Shown here: piece by piece, positions 25,427-34,512 of the stretch
Position numbering within the stretch: position 1 is the stretch's first letter
How the letters are laid out: every line of letters starts with the position of its first letter
Source of the DNA: Haloarcula pellucida
GTDB lineage: Archaea > Halobacteriota > Halobacteria > Halobacteriales > Haloarculaceae
DNA length: 64,000 bases
Assembly (NCBI RefSeq): GCF_014647235.1
Contig: NZ_BMOU01000007.1
Coordinates: 251,987-315,986 of the forward strand
Reading direction: 5' to 3'
Notes under the pieces: generated by a model
What the model saw: the letters and a program-made list of their open reading frames with translations, nothing else
Told to the model about the DNA's origin: nothing
Databases searched by the model: none
Translations under genes and position numbers: made by a program

Positions 25427-26265
25427 CAGAACGAGCGCAGCACCCGGTTGAACCGTTCCGGTCGCTCACGGGGAGGGCAGTGTCCGCAGTTTTCTACTAT
25501 CTCTAATTCGCTATCTGCAAGCGTCGCGGCCGCCCGCTTCGACCACGACTGGGGGAGGAGCGGGTCGGCCTCGCCGTGGACGAGTAGCGTCGGCGCCGAC
25601 ACTTCCTCGAGTCGGTCGGAGTAGTCCGTCCGGAATCCGTTCCGTCGGAACTCGCTGCGCTGCCAGCGCCGCATCGCCCGGACCGTCCGTCGGTCGACGA
25701 CCGAGTCCACGTCGTCGACGAGGTCCTGGGGGGGTTCGGTCGCACCCATGCTCCGCAGTCCCGTCCTGATGGCGGGTTTCGAGGCACTGACGCCCTGCCA
25801 GAGCATATTTCCGAGTACCGGCGTCTGCAACACGCCGCTGGCGGCCGTCCGCCAGTAGGCGTCGGCGCCCAGTCCGTAGCTATCTACGAGGGCGAGACGT
25901 TCGACGTCGCCACCGCCGAGTGCGTGGCCCAGCGCCAGCGCACCACCCATCGAGAGGCCGGCCATCGCCGGCGCGTCGATGTCGAGTGCGTCGATGAACG
26001 CCTCGACGGTCTCCAGATAGTACGCCGTCGTGTACGCGCGGTCGGGCTTGTCGCTCTCGCCGTGGCCCGGCAGGTCGGGCGCGTAGACGGTCCGCTCCTC
26101 GGCCAGTTCCGGGAGCGCGTGTCGCCACGAGACGGTGGCGGCGTCCAGTCCGATGCCGTGTAAGAACACCATCGGCGGTCCCTCGCCGCCGGTGCGGTAG
26201 TGCAAGTCGATGTCGTCGCCGTCGACGGTGAGGTCGAGGCGCTCCGACGTAATCTCTGCCGTCAT
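25423..26265 (-). CDS. Alpha/beta hydrolase
   Basis: 280 residues, a complete alpha/beta-hydrolase fold. It has the oxyanion-hole HGIGL, the nucleophile elbow GLSMGG (Ser105), an acid in VHGEADPLLP, and a His in NCGHCPPRERPERF. The sequence resembles the haloperoxidase/epoxide-hydrolase/esterase group, and the substrate is unknown. Its location behind phaJ is convergent, so membership of the PHA pathway (for example depolymerisation) is not implied. Confidence 0.85.
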   Translation of the reverse strand: MTAEITSERLDLTVDGDDIDLHYRTGGEGPPMVFLHGIGLDAATVSWRHALPELAEERTVYAPDLPGHGESDKPDRAYTTAYYLETVEAFIDALDIDAPAMAGLSMGGALALGHALGGGDVERLALVDSYGLGADAYWRTAASGVLQTPVLGNMLWQGVSASKPAIRTGLRSMGATEPPQDLVDDVDSVVDRRTVRAMRRWQRSEFRRNGFRTDYSDRLEEVSAPTLLVHGEADPLLPQSWSKRAAATLADSELEIVENCGHCPPRERPERFNRVLRSFC

Positions 26266-26395
26266 CGCGCGCCAGTCAGTGTTCGATGGGGATGAGACTT
26301 TCTCTCAGGACGCCCGGCCACAGAACAAATTATAGACTGAGTGACGCTTCGGGCGGGCGGGACGCGACGCCGAGTACGAGTCGACAGCTAGCGAC

Positions 26396-27709
26396 TCACG
26401 TCTCCCGATCGTTACCCTCGTAGGCACCTTCCTTCGAGAGCCGTGCTTGTGCCCGTACGACCGAGGGGGTACGACACCGACCCGGTTCGCCTGTCACCTG
26501 CGGGATAGTGCAGTTGTTGCAACTCGCACACAGGGCGTCGTGGCCGTCTAACAACCGGGCGCCGAGGCGCGGTTCGGCGTAGAACGGGCGAGCCATTCCG
26601 ACCATGTCGGCCGCCGGTTTGCCTCCGCCAGCACCCAGATACGCGTCACAGGCTGCCCGCGTCCGCAGACCACCTTCCAGCAACACTGGCACGTCGACGC
26701 GTTCTCGGACCCGACGGCAGAAGTCGGCGTTCCAGCCCGGTTCGTGGTCGAAGCGGCGCGCTTGCAGTCGGTTCAGGAGTTCTACCACCCGCGCGCGAAC
26801 CGGACCACCGAACGCCGCCGCGTAGTCGTCCTGTAGGTCGCTGGCGGCCCACGCCCGGTCCGGGAACGCGCCGCGGACGATGCTCATGTCCCAGAACGTC
26901 GACACCTCGACGGGCACTAGCGCGTCGTAGCCGATGGCGGCCAGTCGTTCGGCGACGTCGATACCGTCCGACAGCGTCAAATGCCTACGAACGAAACTCG
27001 GGGCGACGGTCTCTGCGGGGACCTTCGTCACCAGCGGTACGTCCCCGGCGTGGTCCCGGACCGCGTCGTGAATCGCTTCGAGAAAGCGCACGCCGTCGGC
27101 GAACTCGTCGGTCCGGTGGTTGTAAAACGGCGAGAGGAACTGCTGAATCAGGCTCATGTTCGCCGCCGAGAGGTGGATGCCGTCGTAGCCGGCGTCGACG
27201 GCGTAGCCCGCACACCGCCCGAACTGCGCTGCGAGGTCGTACACCTCCTCCGTCGAGAGCACGGCCGGGTCGAGCGAAACCAGTCCCAGTCGGTCGAGCG
27301 CACGCAACTGCCACGGCGGCCGGGAGACGGCCAGTTGTCGCTCCTCGGGGTGGCGCTCCCGGTAGCCGGCGTGCCACGTCGCCATGCTCCGAAGCCCGCC
27401 GTGAGCGAGTTGCAGGAATATCTTGCCCTCGTGTGCATGAATCGCGTCGGTCAGCCGTTCGAGTCGCTCGACGAAGGCTGGATCGTGGACGCGCGTCATG
27501 TTCGGCGCCGCACACCCGCCCTCCGCCGTGACGATGCTCGCACCCTGAAAGACGAGGCCGACGCCGGAGGCGGCGGTCGGTTCGAGTTCGTCGGCGAGGG
27601 TGTCGACCGCACCGTCGCCGTTCCCCGCACACTCCAGTACTGGGGCGCGGTACAGGCGGTTCGGCAGCGTGAGACCGCCGACGGTCACGGGGTCGGTGAG
27701 GTCGCTCAC
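26396..27709 (-). CDS. Old Yellow Enzyme-like NADH:flavin oxidoreductase with Fe-S cysteines
   Basis: 437 residues. A TIM-barrel FMN domain starts with VTVGGLTLPNRLYRAP and contains FLQLAHGG, DAGYDGIHLSAANMSLIQQFLSP and PVLLEGGLRT. The C-terminal CASCNNC plus a later Cys (GEPGRC) is the [4Fe-4S] motif of the 2,4-dienoyl-CoA reductase / trimethylamine dehydrogenase branch. The FAD/NAD domain that usually follows is absent, so electrons must come from another protein. The substrate is unknown; an enoate or enoyl-CoA is the family's typical target. Confidence 0.85.
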   Translation of the reverse strand: MSDLTDPVTVGGLTLPNRLYRAPVLECAGNGDGAVDTLADELEPTAASGVGLVFQGASIVTAEGGCAAPNMTRVHDPAFVERLERLTDAIHAHEGKIFLQLAHGGLRSMATWHAGYRERHPEERQLAVSRPPWQLRALDRLGLVSLDPAVLSTEEVYDLAAQFGRCAGYAVDAGYDGIHLSAANMSLIQQFLSPFYNHRTDEFADGVRFLEAIHDAVRDHAGDVPLVTKVPAETVAPSFVRRHLTLSDGIDVAERLAAIGYDALVPVEVSTFWDMSIVRGAFPDRAWAASDLQDDYAAAFGGPVRARVVELLNRLQARRFDHEPGWNADFCRRVRERVDVPVLLEGGLRTRAACDAYLGAGGGKPAADMVGMARPFYAEPRLGARLLDGHDALCASCNNCTIPQVTGEPGRCRTPSVVRAQARLSKEGAYEGNDRET

Positions 27710-27857
27710 GACTGTCCCCGTCTGCCCTGCTGGAGATCCATGCGTTGGAGTAGCACACGACTCGGCAAAACGCTGGCGCTCGGGCGCGACGGCCCGCTTC
27801 GTGGCTCAGGCCCTCGCCGCTCGCAATTCGGAGAACCGACCGGCGGTCAGGTCCTCG

Positions 27858-28346
27858 CTACTTCTCGACGGGCAACAGCGCCACCCGTTCACGGACGGCG
27901 TCGGCGAGCGTCCCGTCGGTCGCCGCGAGTTCGGCGTCGCTCACGTCGAAGAACGACCGCACCCGCTCGGGGTCGTACTCGTCGAGCGTCTCGCCGGATT
28001 CGAGGAGGGCCTGTAGCGCCTCGGCCGCCCCGGCCTCGTCGCCGCCGACGACGACGGCGACGACCGGGCACTCGCCCTCGCTGACGCCCATCGCCAGCGC
28101 GCGGTTTATCTGCCGGCGGCCGGCCGCGTACAGCAGTATCTCGACGCCGAAGTCGTCGGCGATGGTGTCGCCACGCTCTCGGGCCCGTTCGGCCAGCGCC
28201 ACGGCCCGTTCGAGGTGGGAACGGTCGACGACGTAGCGCGCGTCGAACGCCTGTACGGTCGCGTCGTATCGCTCGCCGATAGCGTCCAGTTCCGTGACGA
28301 ACTCGGCCACGTCCTCGATGGTCGCGATGCCGTCTACGACCTCCAT
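27858..28346 (-). CDS. cgi121: KEOPS complex subunit Cgi121
   Basis: 162 residues. DARYVVDRSHLERAVALAERA, ILLYAAGRRQINRALAMGV and the final VALLPVEK are typical of the archaeal Cgi121 family. It binds tRNA 3' ends in the KEOPS complex that makes t6A37. The start ATG overlaps the stop of hel308 by one base (TGATG), so it is co-translated with the helicase. The Sua5/YrdC enzyme of the same pathway is at 51388-51987. Confidence 0.9.
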   Translation of the reverse strand: MEVVDGIATIEDVAEFVTELDAIGERYDATVQAFDARYVVDRSHLERAVALAERARERGDTIADDFGVEILLYAAGRRQINRALAMGVSEGECPVVAVVVGGDEAGAAEALQALLESGETLDEYDPERVRSFFDVSDAELAATDGTLADAVRERVALLPVEK

Positions 28347-30790
28347 CAGAAATCACCCAGACTGGACTGGTCTTCGCCCGTCTCGACGCCGTCCTCGTCG
28401 CGGTCCCGCGGGTCGTCGTCGAGGACGTCGACGTCCGAATCCGGTTCGACGCCCTCCATCGACGGGTCGCGGTGGCCCGCGTTCTCCAGCACGTTCTCGG
28501 CGGTCTTCCGACGGCCGCGGAGCGCCGCCAGCACGACTGGCTTGGCGGCGTCGCGCAGTTCGGCGCGGTCGCCGATGCCGGCCTCGAACAGGCGGCGAGC
28601 GCGTTTCCGTCCGACGCCGCGCACGCCCGCGAGGTCGACCAGTTCCTCGCGCACCCCGTGCTCGACGCGAATGCGGGCCTCGCTGACGGCGCGGGCGGCG
28701 TCCGTGTCGATTTCGCTGGCCAGCGACTCGGCGGCCCCCAGCAACCACTCGGCCGTCTCGACCTTCCCGCGGATGTCGCCCGGGCCGACGCCGTACCGTT
28801 CGGTGATGGTGTCCTCCTCGACCTCGTCGGCCCAGTCCTCCAGCAGGCGGGCGGTCTTCAGCGCCGACAGCCAATCCTCGAAGCGGTCGTCCTCGAACTC
28901 CGAGGGCGTCGGTCCGAGCAGTTCGTCCTCGCGTTCGTACAGTTCCATCTCGTACTCCTCGCGGTCGCCCGAGCGCAGGTAGAGCTGGTACATGTCCGGC
29001 GTCCGTGAGACGAGGTGGTACAGGCCCAGTGCGGAGATGTCGTCGGGATCGGCCTCGCCCGCGGCGGCCTGTTCGTCGGCGAGTTCGCTCGCGGTGGTGA
29101 ACCCGCCGTCCGAATCTGCGGTCGTCGACTCGGCGGCCGACCGCTGCCAGTCCCGGAGGCCGTCGATGATTTCGGCGGCGCTCATCGGGTCCAGATAGAG
29201 GCTGGAGACGGTGTGGCCCAGCGACGTCGCATCCAGTTCGTCTCGCGGCTCATCGCCGCTCGACTTCGAGGCGCTCCGCGCCTCGCCATCCCCGCCGTCG
29301 ATTTCGAGGAACTCGTTCCGTTCGAGGTAGGTCAGCATGTCGTCGACGACCCGCTCCAGCCGTCCCGTCTCGTCGGTCTGACTGGCATAGAGCGTCTCTT
29401 CGAGGAACTCAAGTAGGCCCGACCGGGAGCGAGCGAACCCGGAGGCGACGGTGGCGAGGATGTGGGTCCGCATCGCCGGCTCGGCCGCGAGTTTCGACCG
29501 CACCGGCTCCGGGTCGGCCCAGACGTAGCGCTCGAACAGTTCGTCCAGTTCGTCGTGGCTGTTGGCGACGAGGACGGCCTCACCGTAGGGGTCCATCCCC
29601 GGCCGCCCGGCCCGGCCCATCATCTGGTGGACTTCGAGAACCGACAGGGGTTGCATCCCGCCCGCAGTCCCGTCGTAGCGTCGCCAGTCCCGGACGACGA
29701 CCCGGCGTGAGGGCGTGTTGACCCCGGCCGCGAGGGTCGGCGTCGCACAGACCACCTTGACGAGTCGGTCGCGAAACGCGTCCTCGACGAGTTCGCGGTG
29801 GCCCCGGGCGAGGCCGGCGTGGTGGAACGCCGCGCCCTGTTCGACGGCGTCGGCGAGGTCGTCGCTCGTCTCCGTATCGCTCACGCCCCGAATTTCGGCG
29901 GCGACGTCGGCGAGTTCGGCTTCCTCCTCACTCGTGAGGTGTGGTCGGACCGTACTCCCCAGTCGCCCGGCGGCCGCCTCGGCGTTGCGCCGGGAGTTGA
30001 CGAACACGAGCGAGGATCCGCCCGCTTCCACGAGGTTACCGTCCTCGTCGTAGTCGTCTTGCAGGGTATCTCGGACGACGGCGGCGGTCGGTTTCTCGTT
30101 GTTCTGGACCGCCAGCCGTCGCTGACTCCCGTCTTCTACGTGCAAGGCCTGCCCGTAGTGGACGCCCTTCTGTAGCTCGATGGGGCGCCAGTCCGAGTCG
30201 ACGAGTTCGGCGTCCAGCCACGTCGCCAGTTCGTCGGCGTTGCCGATGGTCGCCGACAGCGCCACCGTCTGTAAGTCGGGGTTCAGGCGGCGGAGTTTCG
30301 CGAGCGTCACTTCAAGCGTCGGGCCGCGCTGGCCATCGTCGACGAGGTGGACCTCGTCGCTGACGACGCAGGTCAGTTCTTCGAGCCACGGCGCGTCGTT
30401 TCGCACGAGGGAATCTACCTTCTCGCTGGTAGCGACGACGATGTCTTTGTCGCCCAGCCACCCGCCGTCGGACTCGTAGTTGCCCGTCGAGACACCGATT
30501 TCGAGGCCGTACTGCTCGAACTGTTCGAACTCGGCCTGCTTCTCGCTGGCGAGCGCCCGCAGGGGGACGATGTAGAGGGCCTTGCCGCCGCGGGCGACGG
30601 CCGAGAGCATCGCTAGCTCCGCCACGAGGGTCTTGCCGCTGGCGGTGGGTATCGCCGCCACGATGTTCTGTCCCTGAGTGACCCCCGCGTCGACGGCCTC
30701 GGCCTGTGGGGGGTACAGTTCCTCGATGCCGTCGTCGCGCAGGTGGTCGGGTAGCCAGTCGGGGACTCCCGGCAGGTCCGCAACGTCCAT
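28346..30790 (-). CDS. hel308: ATP-dependent DNA helicase Hel308
   Basis: 814 residues. It has the SF2 motor with PTASGKT (Lys53), DEVH at 145-148, LSATIGN and [13 protein letters not shown]. Winged-helix and ratchet domains follow, then a C-terminal helix-hairpin-helix ([16 protein letters not shown]). A 60-residue acidic tail ends DQSSLGDF, which resembles the short PCNA- or RPA-contacting tails of other Hel308 proteins. It unwinds lagging-strand forks and takes part in repair and restart. The downstream cgi121 gene is coupled to it. Confidence 0.95.
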   Translation of the reverse strand: MDVADLPGVPDWLPDHLRDDGIEELYPPQAEAVDAGVTQGQNIVAAIPTASGKTLVAELAMLSAVARGGKALYIVPLRALASEKQAEFEQFEQYGLEIGVSTGNYESDGGWLGDKDIVVATSEKVDSLVRNDAPWLEELTCVVSDEVHLVDDGQRGPTLEVTLAKLRRLNPDLQTVALSATIGNADELATWLDAELVDSDWRPIELQKGVHYGQALHVEDGSQRRLAVQNNEKPTAAVVRDTLQDDYDEDGNLVEAGGSSLVFVNSRRNAEAAAGRLGSTVRPHLTSEEEAELADVAAEIRGVSDTETSDDLADAVEQGAAFHHAGLARGHRELVEDAFRDRLVKVVCATPTLAAGVNTPSRRVVVRDWRRYDGTAGGMQPLSVLEVHQMMGRAGRPGMDPYGEAVLVANSHDELDELFERYVWADPEPVRSKLAAEPAMRTHILATVASGFARSRSGLLEFLEETLYASQTDETGRLERVVDDMLTYLERNEFLEIDGGDGEARSASKSSGDEPRDELDATSLGHTVSSLYLDPMSAAEIIDGLRDWQRSAAESTTADSDGGFTTASELADEQAAAGEADPDDISALGLYHLVSRTPDMYQLYLRSGDREEYEMELYEREDELLGPTPSEFEDDRFEDWLSALKTARLLEDWADEVEEDTITERYGVGPGDIRGKVETAEWLLGAAESLASEIDTDAARAVSEARIRVEHGVREELVDLAGVRGVGRKRARRLFEAGIGDRAELRDAAKPVVLAALRGRRKTAENVLENAGHRDPSMEGVEPDSDVDVLDDDPRDRDEDGVETGEDQSSLGDF

Positions 30791-30873
30791 TACGCCCCCG
30801 TTGGGCCCCGCTCCGATTTAAACTGTCGTCATGGCCCCAACTGCTTTCAGGCGCGCGGTCTATGTGTGGGGGT

Positions 30874-32157
30874 ATGGGTGACGTGGGTAAGGGGCCGGGC
30901 ACTGGCGTCGAGACCGGTGTCCCCGAAACCATCCGGGTGGTACTCGTCGACGACGAACCGGACCTGGCGGAGGTAACCGCACTCCACCTCGACCGTCGCC
31001 GCGACGCGTTCGACGTAACTATCGTAACCAGCGGACAGGGCGCCCTTGAGGCCGTCGAACGCGGTGACGTCGACTGTCTCGTCAGCGATTACGAGATGCC
31101 CGAGATGGACGGGTTGGCGCTCCTGCGAGCGGTACAGGAGCGAGCGCCCTCGATTCCGTTCATCCTCTACACCGGGCGGGGCAGCGAAGAGATAGCGAGC
31201 GAGGCTATCTCCGCCGGCGTCACCGACTACCTACAGAAGCGAGTGACCAGCGACCAGTACGACGTGCTTGCCAACCGCATCGAGAACGCCGTCGCGCGTC
31301 GCCGCTCCGAGGAAGCGCGCAAGGAGACAGAATTCCGGTATCGGACGCTCGTCGAGGCCTCCCCGCACGCGATTCTGGTCCACTTCGGGGAGCGCGTGGT
31401 GTACGCCAACGACACCATGGCCCGACTGCTCGACTTCGACGACCGGACCGAGATATACGCCGCCTCGCCACTGGCGTACGTCCACCCCGAGGACCGCACG
31501 CGGGTCCGCGAACGGATGCGAACGGTCCTCGACGGCAGCCGAGAGAACACCGACTGGCTCCCGTGGCGCCTCCAGCGTGACGATGGGACGGTGCGACACG
31601 TCGAGAGCCGAGGGACGCCGGTCGTCTACGACGGGAAGCCGGCGGTACAGGTCGTCATCCGCGACGTGACCGAACAGCACCGCCACGAACGCCACCTCGA
31701 AGCCCTCAACGACGCGACGCGGGACCTCTTGACGGCGGACTCGCCGGAAGCCGTCGCACAGACCGCCGCCGACGTCGTCTCGGTGGTCCTCGACGAACCA
31801 TTCGCCGGTATCTTCGAGTACGCCGACGAGACGCTCGTTCCGCTCGCTGCGACCGATGCCGCCACCGACCGGACGGCGGTCTCCCGGGACGAATTCGACC
31901 GCCTCCGCCTCGCCGATGGGACGGTCGAACTGGCCGCGTTCCACGAAGGGACACCGCGCGTCGTCGAGGACTACGGGTCGCGCGAGGACACGCTCACGGA
32001 CGCCTTCGAGACGGTCTTTCTGTACCCGCTGAACGAACACGGCCTGCTCTCGGTCGCGTCGGTGGAGGCGAACACTTTCGACCAGAGCGACCGCGACCTG
32101 TTGGAGATTCTCGGTCAGTCCGTCACCGTCGCGCTGGACCGCCTCGCCGAAGAGTGA
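30874..32157 (+). CDS. Response regulator with PAS and GAF domains, no output domain
   Basis: 427 residues from ATG 30874 (an in-frame ATG at 30862 is also possible). The receiver domain has the phosphoacceptor Asp72 (LVSDYEMPEMDG), the Thr of ILYTGRG and the Lys of YLQKRV. A PAS domain spans about 155-275 and a GAF-like domain about 285-427. There is no histidine-kinase core and no bat-type helix-turn-helix at the end. Haloarchaea have many such receiver-PAS-GAF proteins; output would be by protein contact. No kinase gene is adjacent. Confidence 0.85.
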   Translation: MGDVGKGPGTGVETGVPETIRVVLVDDEPDLAEVTALHLDRRRDAFDVTIVTSGQGALEAVERGDVDCLVSDYEMPEMDGLALLRAVQERAPSIPFILYTGRGSEEIASEAISAGVTDYLQKRVTSDQYDVLANRIENAVARRRSEEARKETEFRYRTLVEASPHAILVHFGERVVYANDTMARLLDFDDRTEIYAASPLAYVHPEDRTRVRERMRTVLDGSRENTDWLPWRLQRDDGTVRHVESRGTPVVYDGKPAVQVVIRDVTEQHRHERHLEALNDATRDLLTADSPEAVAQTAADVVSVVLDEPFAGIFEYADETLVPLAATDAATDRTAVSRDEFDRLRLADGTVELAAFHEGTPRVVEDYGSREDTLTDAFETVFLYPLNEHGLLSVASVEANTFDQSDRDLLEILGQSVTVALDRLAEE

Positions 32158-32203
32158 CCGCGCGAGGGGAACGCCTTTGGCCGTCACGGGTCAACGCACG
32201 TGT

Positions 32204-32449
32204 ATGTACGTCGAATACGACCGTGACACCTGTATCGGGATGTTCCAGTGTGTCGCGGAGTGGGACGCCTTCGAGCGAGACGAGGACGCCGGAAAAGCGG
32301 TGCTGGCGGACAGCGAGGAAGAATCTGCGGACCTGTTCGTGCGCGAGATACCCGAAGACGCGGAGTTCGACGCGAAGTTCGCGGCCCGTGCCTGCCCCGT
32401 CGAGGCCATCACCGTCTACGACGACGACGGCGAGCAGTTGGTTCCCTGA
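32204..32449 (+). CDS. [3Fe-4S]-type ferredoxin
   Basis: 81 residues from ATG 32204. It is very acidic, with only three cysteines: C10, C16 (C-x5-C) and C64 followed by Pro. This is the ligand set of single-cluster [3Fe-4S] ferredoxins, and the second-cluster cysteines are missing. It is probably a soluble electron carrier; its partner is unknown. It stands alone between the response regulator and the MATE gene. Confidence 0.8.
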   Translation: MYVEYDRDTCIGMFQCVAEWDAFERDEDAGKAVLADSEEESADLFVREIPEDAEFDAKFAARACPVEAITVYDDDGEQLVP

Positions 32450-32490
32450 CGACGAAACTGACAGGGGCCTGCCGCCCTCAGTCCCGGTAG

Positions 32491-33957
32491 ATGGTCCGCC
32501 GTCTCTTCAGCCGACTCGTACAGGGGGTGCCGGCCGTGCTTGCCCGCGCCGGACTGGTCGACCGCCGGATGGCCACCGAGGCGACCGACCTCGCCGCGCC
32601 GGTGATGGTCACGGGCGGCCTCCGCATCCTCCTGCGACTGGCGGACTTCCTGATGGTCGGCATCGCACTCGGCGACGCCGCCATCGCCGGCCTCGAACTG
32701 GGCTTTCAGTACTACTTCGTCGGCTTCGGCCTCTCGCTGGCGGTGTCCTCGGGCACCATCAGCGTCGTCTCCCGGTTGCAGGGGAGCGACCAACCGGCCC
32801 GTGCGAACCTCGCGGTCAAGCAGTCGCTGTGGATCGCCCTCCTCCTGTCGGCGCCGCTGACGGCCGTCTCGTGGCTCTATCCGGACGTACTCGTCGGTGT
32901 CCTCGCCGACGACGCCGCCACTATCGACTTCGGGGCGGCGTACCTCTCTATCGTGATGCTGTCGATGGCACCCCGATTCTGGAGCATGGTCGCCTCGCGG
33001 GCGCTCGCGGGGAGTGCCGACACCCGGACCCCGATGTACGTCCGTCTCCTGACGCTGCCGACCAACGTCGTCCTCAACGCCGTCCTCATCTTCGGACTCG
33101 GCCCGTTCCCGCGGCTTGACATCGCCGGGGCGGCCATCGGGACGGCCGTCGCCAACACGCTGGCGGCGGCCATCTTCTTCGGACTGTTGGCCTCCGGGCG
33201 GTACGCGGTGCGGTTGCCCCTGCGAGGCCCGCAGTTCGATCTCAGTCTGTTGACCGAAATCGTCCGTGTGGCGCTGCCGCTGTCGGGGATGCGCCTGCTC
33301 CAGACGTTCGCGCGGTTCCCGTTCCTGTTCGTCCTCGGGGTGCTGGGGACGCCGACGCTCGCGGCCTACGCCATCGGCCGCCGGGTGATGTTGCTGGCGC
33401 TGATGCCCGCGTGGGGGTACGCGACGGCGGCGTCGACGCTCGTGGGCCAGCACCTCGGGTCGGGCGACGAGTCCTCGGCGGCCGAGTACGGCTGGCAGAC
33501 TCTCCGGGTGGCACTCGCCGTCCAACTCGCCATCGGCGCCGTCCTCGTCGTCTTCGCCCGGCCCGTCGTCTCGCTGTTCGGCACCGAATACCCGGCACTC
33601 GCGGCGCAGTTCGTCCGGGTGTTCGGCCTCATCGTCGCCGGCTTCTCCGTCTCGCGGACGATGCGGGGGAGTCTCCGCGGGGCCGGCGACACGCGCTGGC
33701 CGCTGTACGGTGCGATTCTGGGCGGCTACTGTTTCCGGCTCCCGGTCGCGGCGCTCGCGCTCCCGGCGTCGTTCGTGGCGACGGTTCCGCTCGTCGGGGT
33801 GACCGTCTCGCCGGGTCTCGGCCTCGGTCTGCCCGCAATCTTCGTCGCCCTCGTCGGTGACTTCTACCTCAAGGCGGCGGTCAACACCGGCCGATTCTGG
33901 ACGGGCAAGTGGCGCGACGTGGCCCGGCGGTCCGGCGTCGGCGTGGCCGACGATTGA
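32491..33957 (+). CDS. MATE-family efflux transporter
   Basis: 488 residues with about 12 hydrophobic segments in two homologous halves (about 30-235 and 255-460). The segments LAAPVMVTGGLRILLRLADFLMV and GLSLAVSSGTISVVSR fit the start of the MATE fold. It would export organic cations or drugs in exchange for sodium or protons. The substrate cannot be inferred. It ends at 33957, directly abutting the convergent RidA gene. Confidence 0.88.
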   Translation: MVRRLFSRLVQGVPAVLARAGLVDRRMATEATDLAAPVMVTGGLRILLRLADFLMVGIALGDAAIAGLELGFQYYFVGFGLSLAVSSGTISVVSRLQGSDQPARANLAVKQSLWIALLLSAPLTAVSWLYPDVLVGVLADDAATIDFGAAYLSIVMLSMAPRFWSMVASRALAGSADTRTPMYVRLLTLPTNVVLNAVLIFGLGPFPRLDIAGAAIGTAVANTLAAAIFFGLLASGRYAVRLPLRGPQFDLSLLTEIVRVALPLSGMRLLQTFARFPFLFVLGVLGTPTLAAYAIGRRVMLLALMPAWGYATAASTLVGQHLGSGDESSAAEYGWQTLRVALAVQLAIGAVLVVFARPVVSLFGTEYPALAAQFVRVFGLIVAGFSVSRTMRGSLRGAGDTRWPLYGAILGGYCFRLPVAALALPASFVATVPLVGVTVSPGLGLGLPAIFVALVGDFYLKAAVNTGRFWTGKWRDVARRSGVGVADD

Positions 33958-34344
33958 CTACTCCAGCACCGCTTCCGCTTCCACCTCGACGACGGCCCCC
34001 TCGGCCGCCAGCCCCGACACCTCGACCATCGTCGCCGCCGGCCGAACGTCGCCGAACACTTCCTCGTGAGCGCGGCCCACTTCCGTCTGGTGGTCCATCT
34101 CGGTGACGTACATCCGGGTGGCGACCACGTCGTCGGCGCTCGCACCGAGATCGTCCAGCGCGTCCGTGACGATGCCCAGCGCGTACCGCGTCTGCTCGTA
34201 GGGCTGGTCGGGCGCGACCACTGCCCCGTCGTCGTCCGTGGCGATGGTTCCGGCGACCCGGACGGTGTCGCCGGCCCGTATCGCCCGCGAGTAGCCGACC
34301 TGCGATTCCCATTCGGTCCCGGTCGAGACGCGCTGTCTATCCAT
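33958..34344 (-). CDS. RidA/YjgF-type protein
   Basis: 128 residues from ATG 34344 (MDRQRVSTGTEWES). It has a chorismate-mutase-like fold with the family segments VGYSRAIRAGDTVRVAG and VVATRMYVTEMD and the C-terminal strand MVEVSGLA. RidA hydrolyses reactive enamine/imine intermediates. The catalytic Arg of canonical RidA (R105 in a C/R-x-E motif near the end) is not obvious, so enzymatic activity is uncertain. It abuts the MATE stop tail to tail. Confidence 0.82.
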   Translation of the reverse strand: MDRQRVSTGTEWESQVGYSRAIRAGDTVRVAGTIATDDDGAVVAPDQPYEQTRYALGIVTDALDDLGASADDVVATRMYVTEMDHQTEVGRAHEEVFGDVRPAATMVEVSGLAAEGAVVEVEAEAVLE

Positions 34345-34384
34345 ACCGGCCGTGAGGTCCGGCAAGCCGATAGTCGTTTCTCAA

Positions 34385-34393
34385 GGTTTAATG
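34385..34393 (+). promoter_or_regulatory. Promoter GGTTTAATG of the 31-residue peptide
   Basis: GGTTTAATG is centred about 28 bases before the ATG at 34417, which fits a leaderless transcript. Confidence 0.55.
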
Positions 34394-34416
34394 CGGGGCC
34401 TGCGATAGAGTCTCAC

Positions 34417-34512
34417 ATGAGTACGGCAACGAAACTCGTCCTCGGAACTATCGCCGCATCGGCACTGCTGTCACTCGCCATCGTCGCCAACCTGATTCTG
34501 TTCTCGGCCTGA
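34417..34512 (+). CDS. 31-residue single-span membrane peptide
   Basis: A very short gene encoding MSTATKLVLG and then one hydrophobic helix to the end. It has a good TATA box at leaderless distance, and its stop overlaps the next start (TGATG), so it is translated with the 34512 gene. Length, a positive residue before the helix and the lack of any soluble part suggest a membrane regulator or anchor. It could be a chance frame, but promoter and coupling argue otherwise. Confidence 0.6.
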   Translation: MSTATKLVLGTIAASALLSLAIVANLILFSA

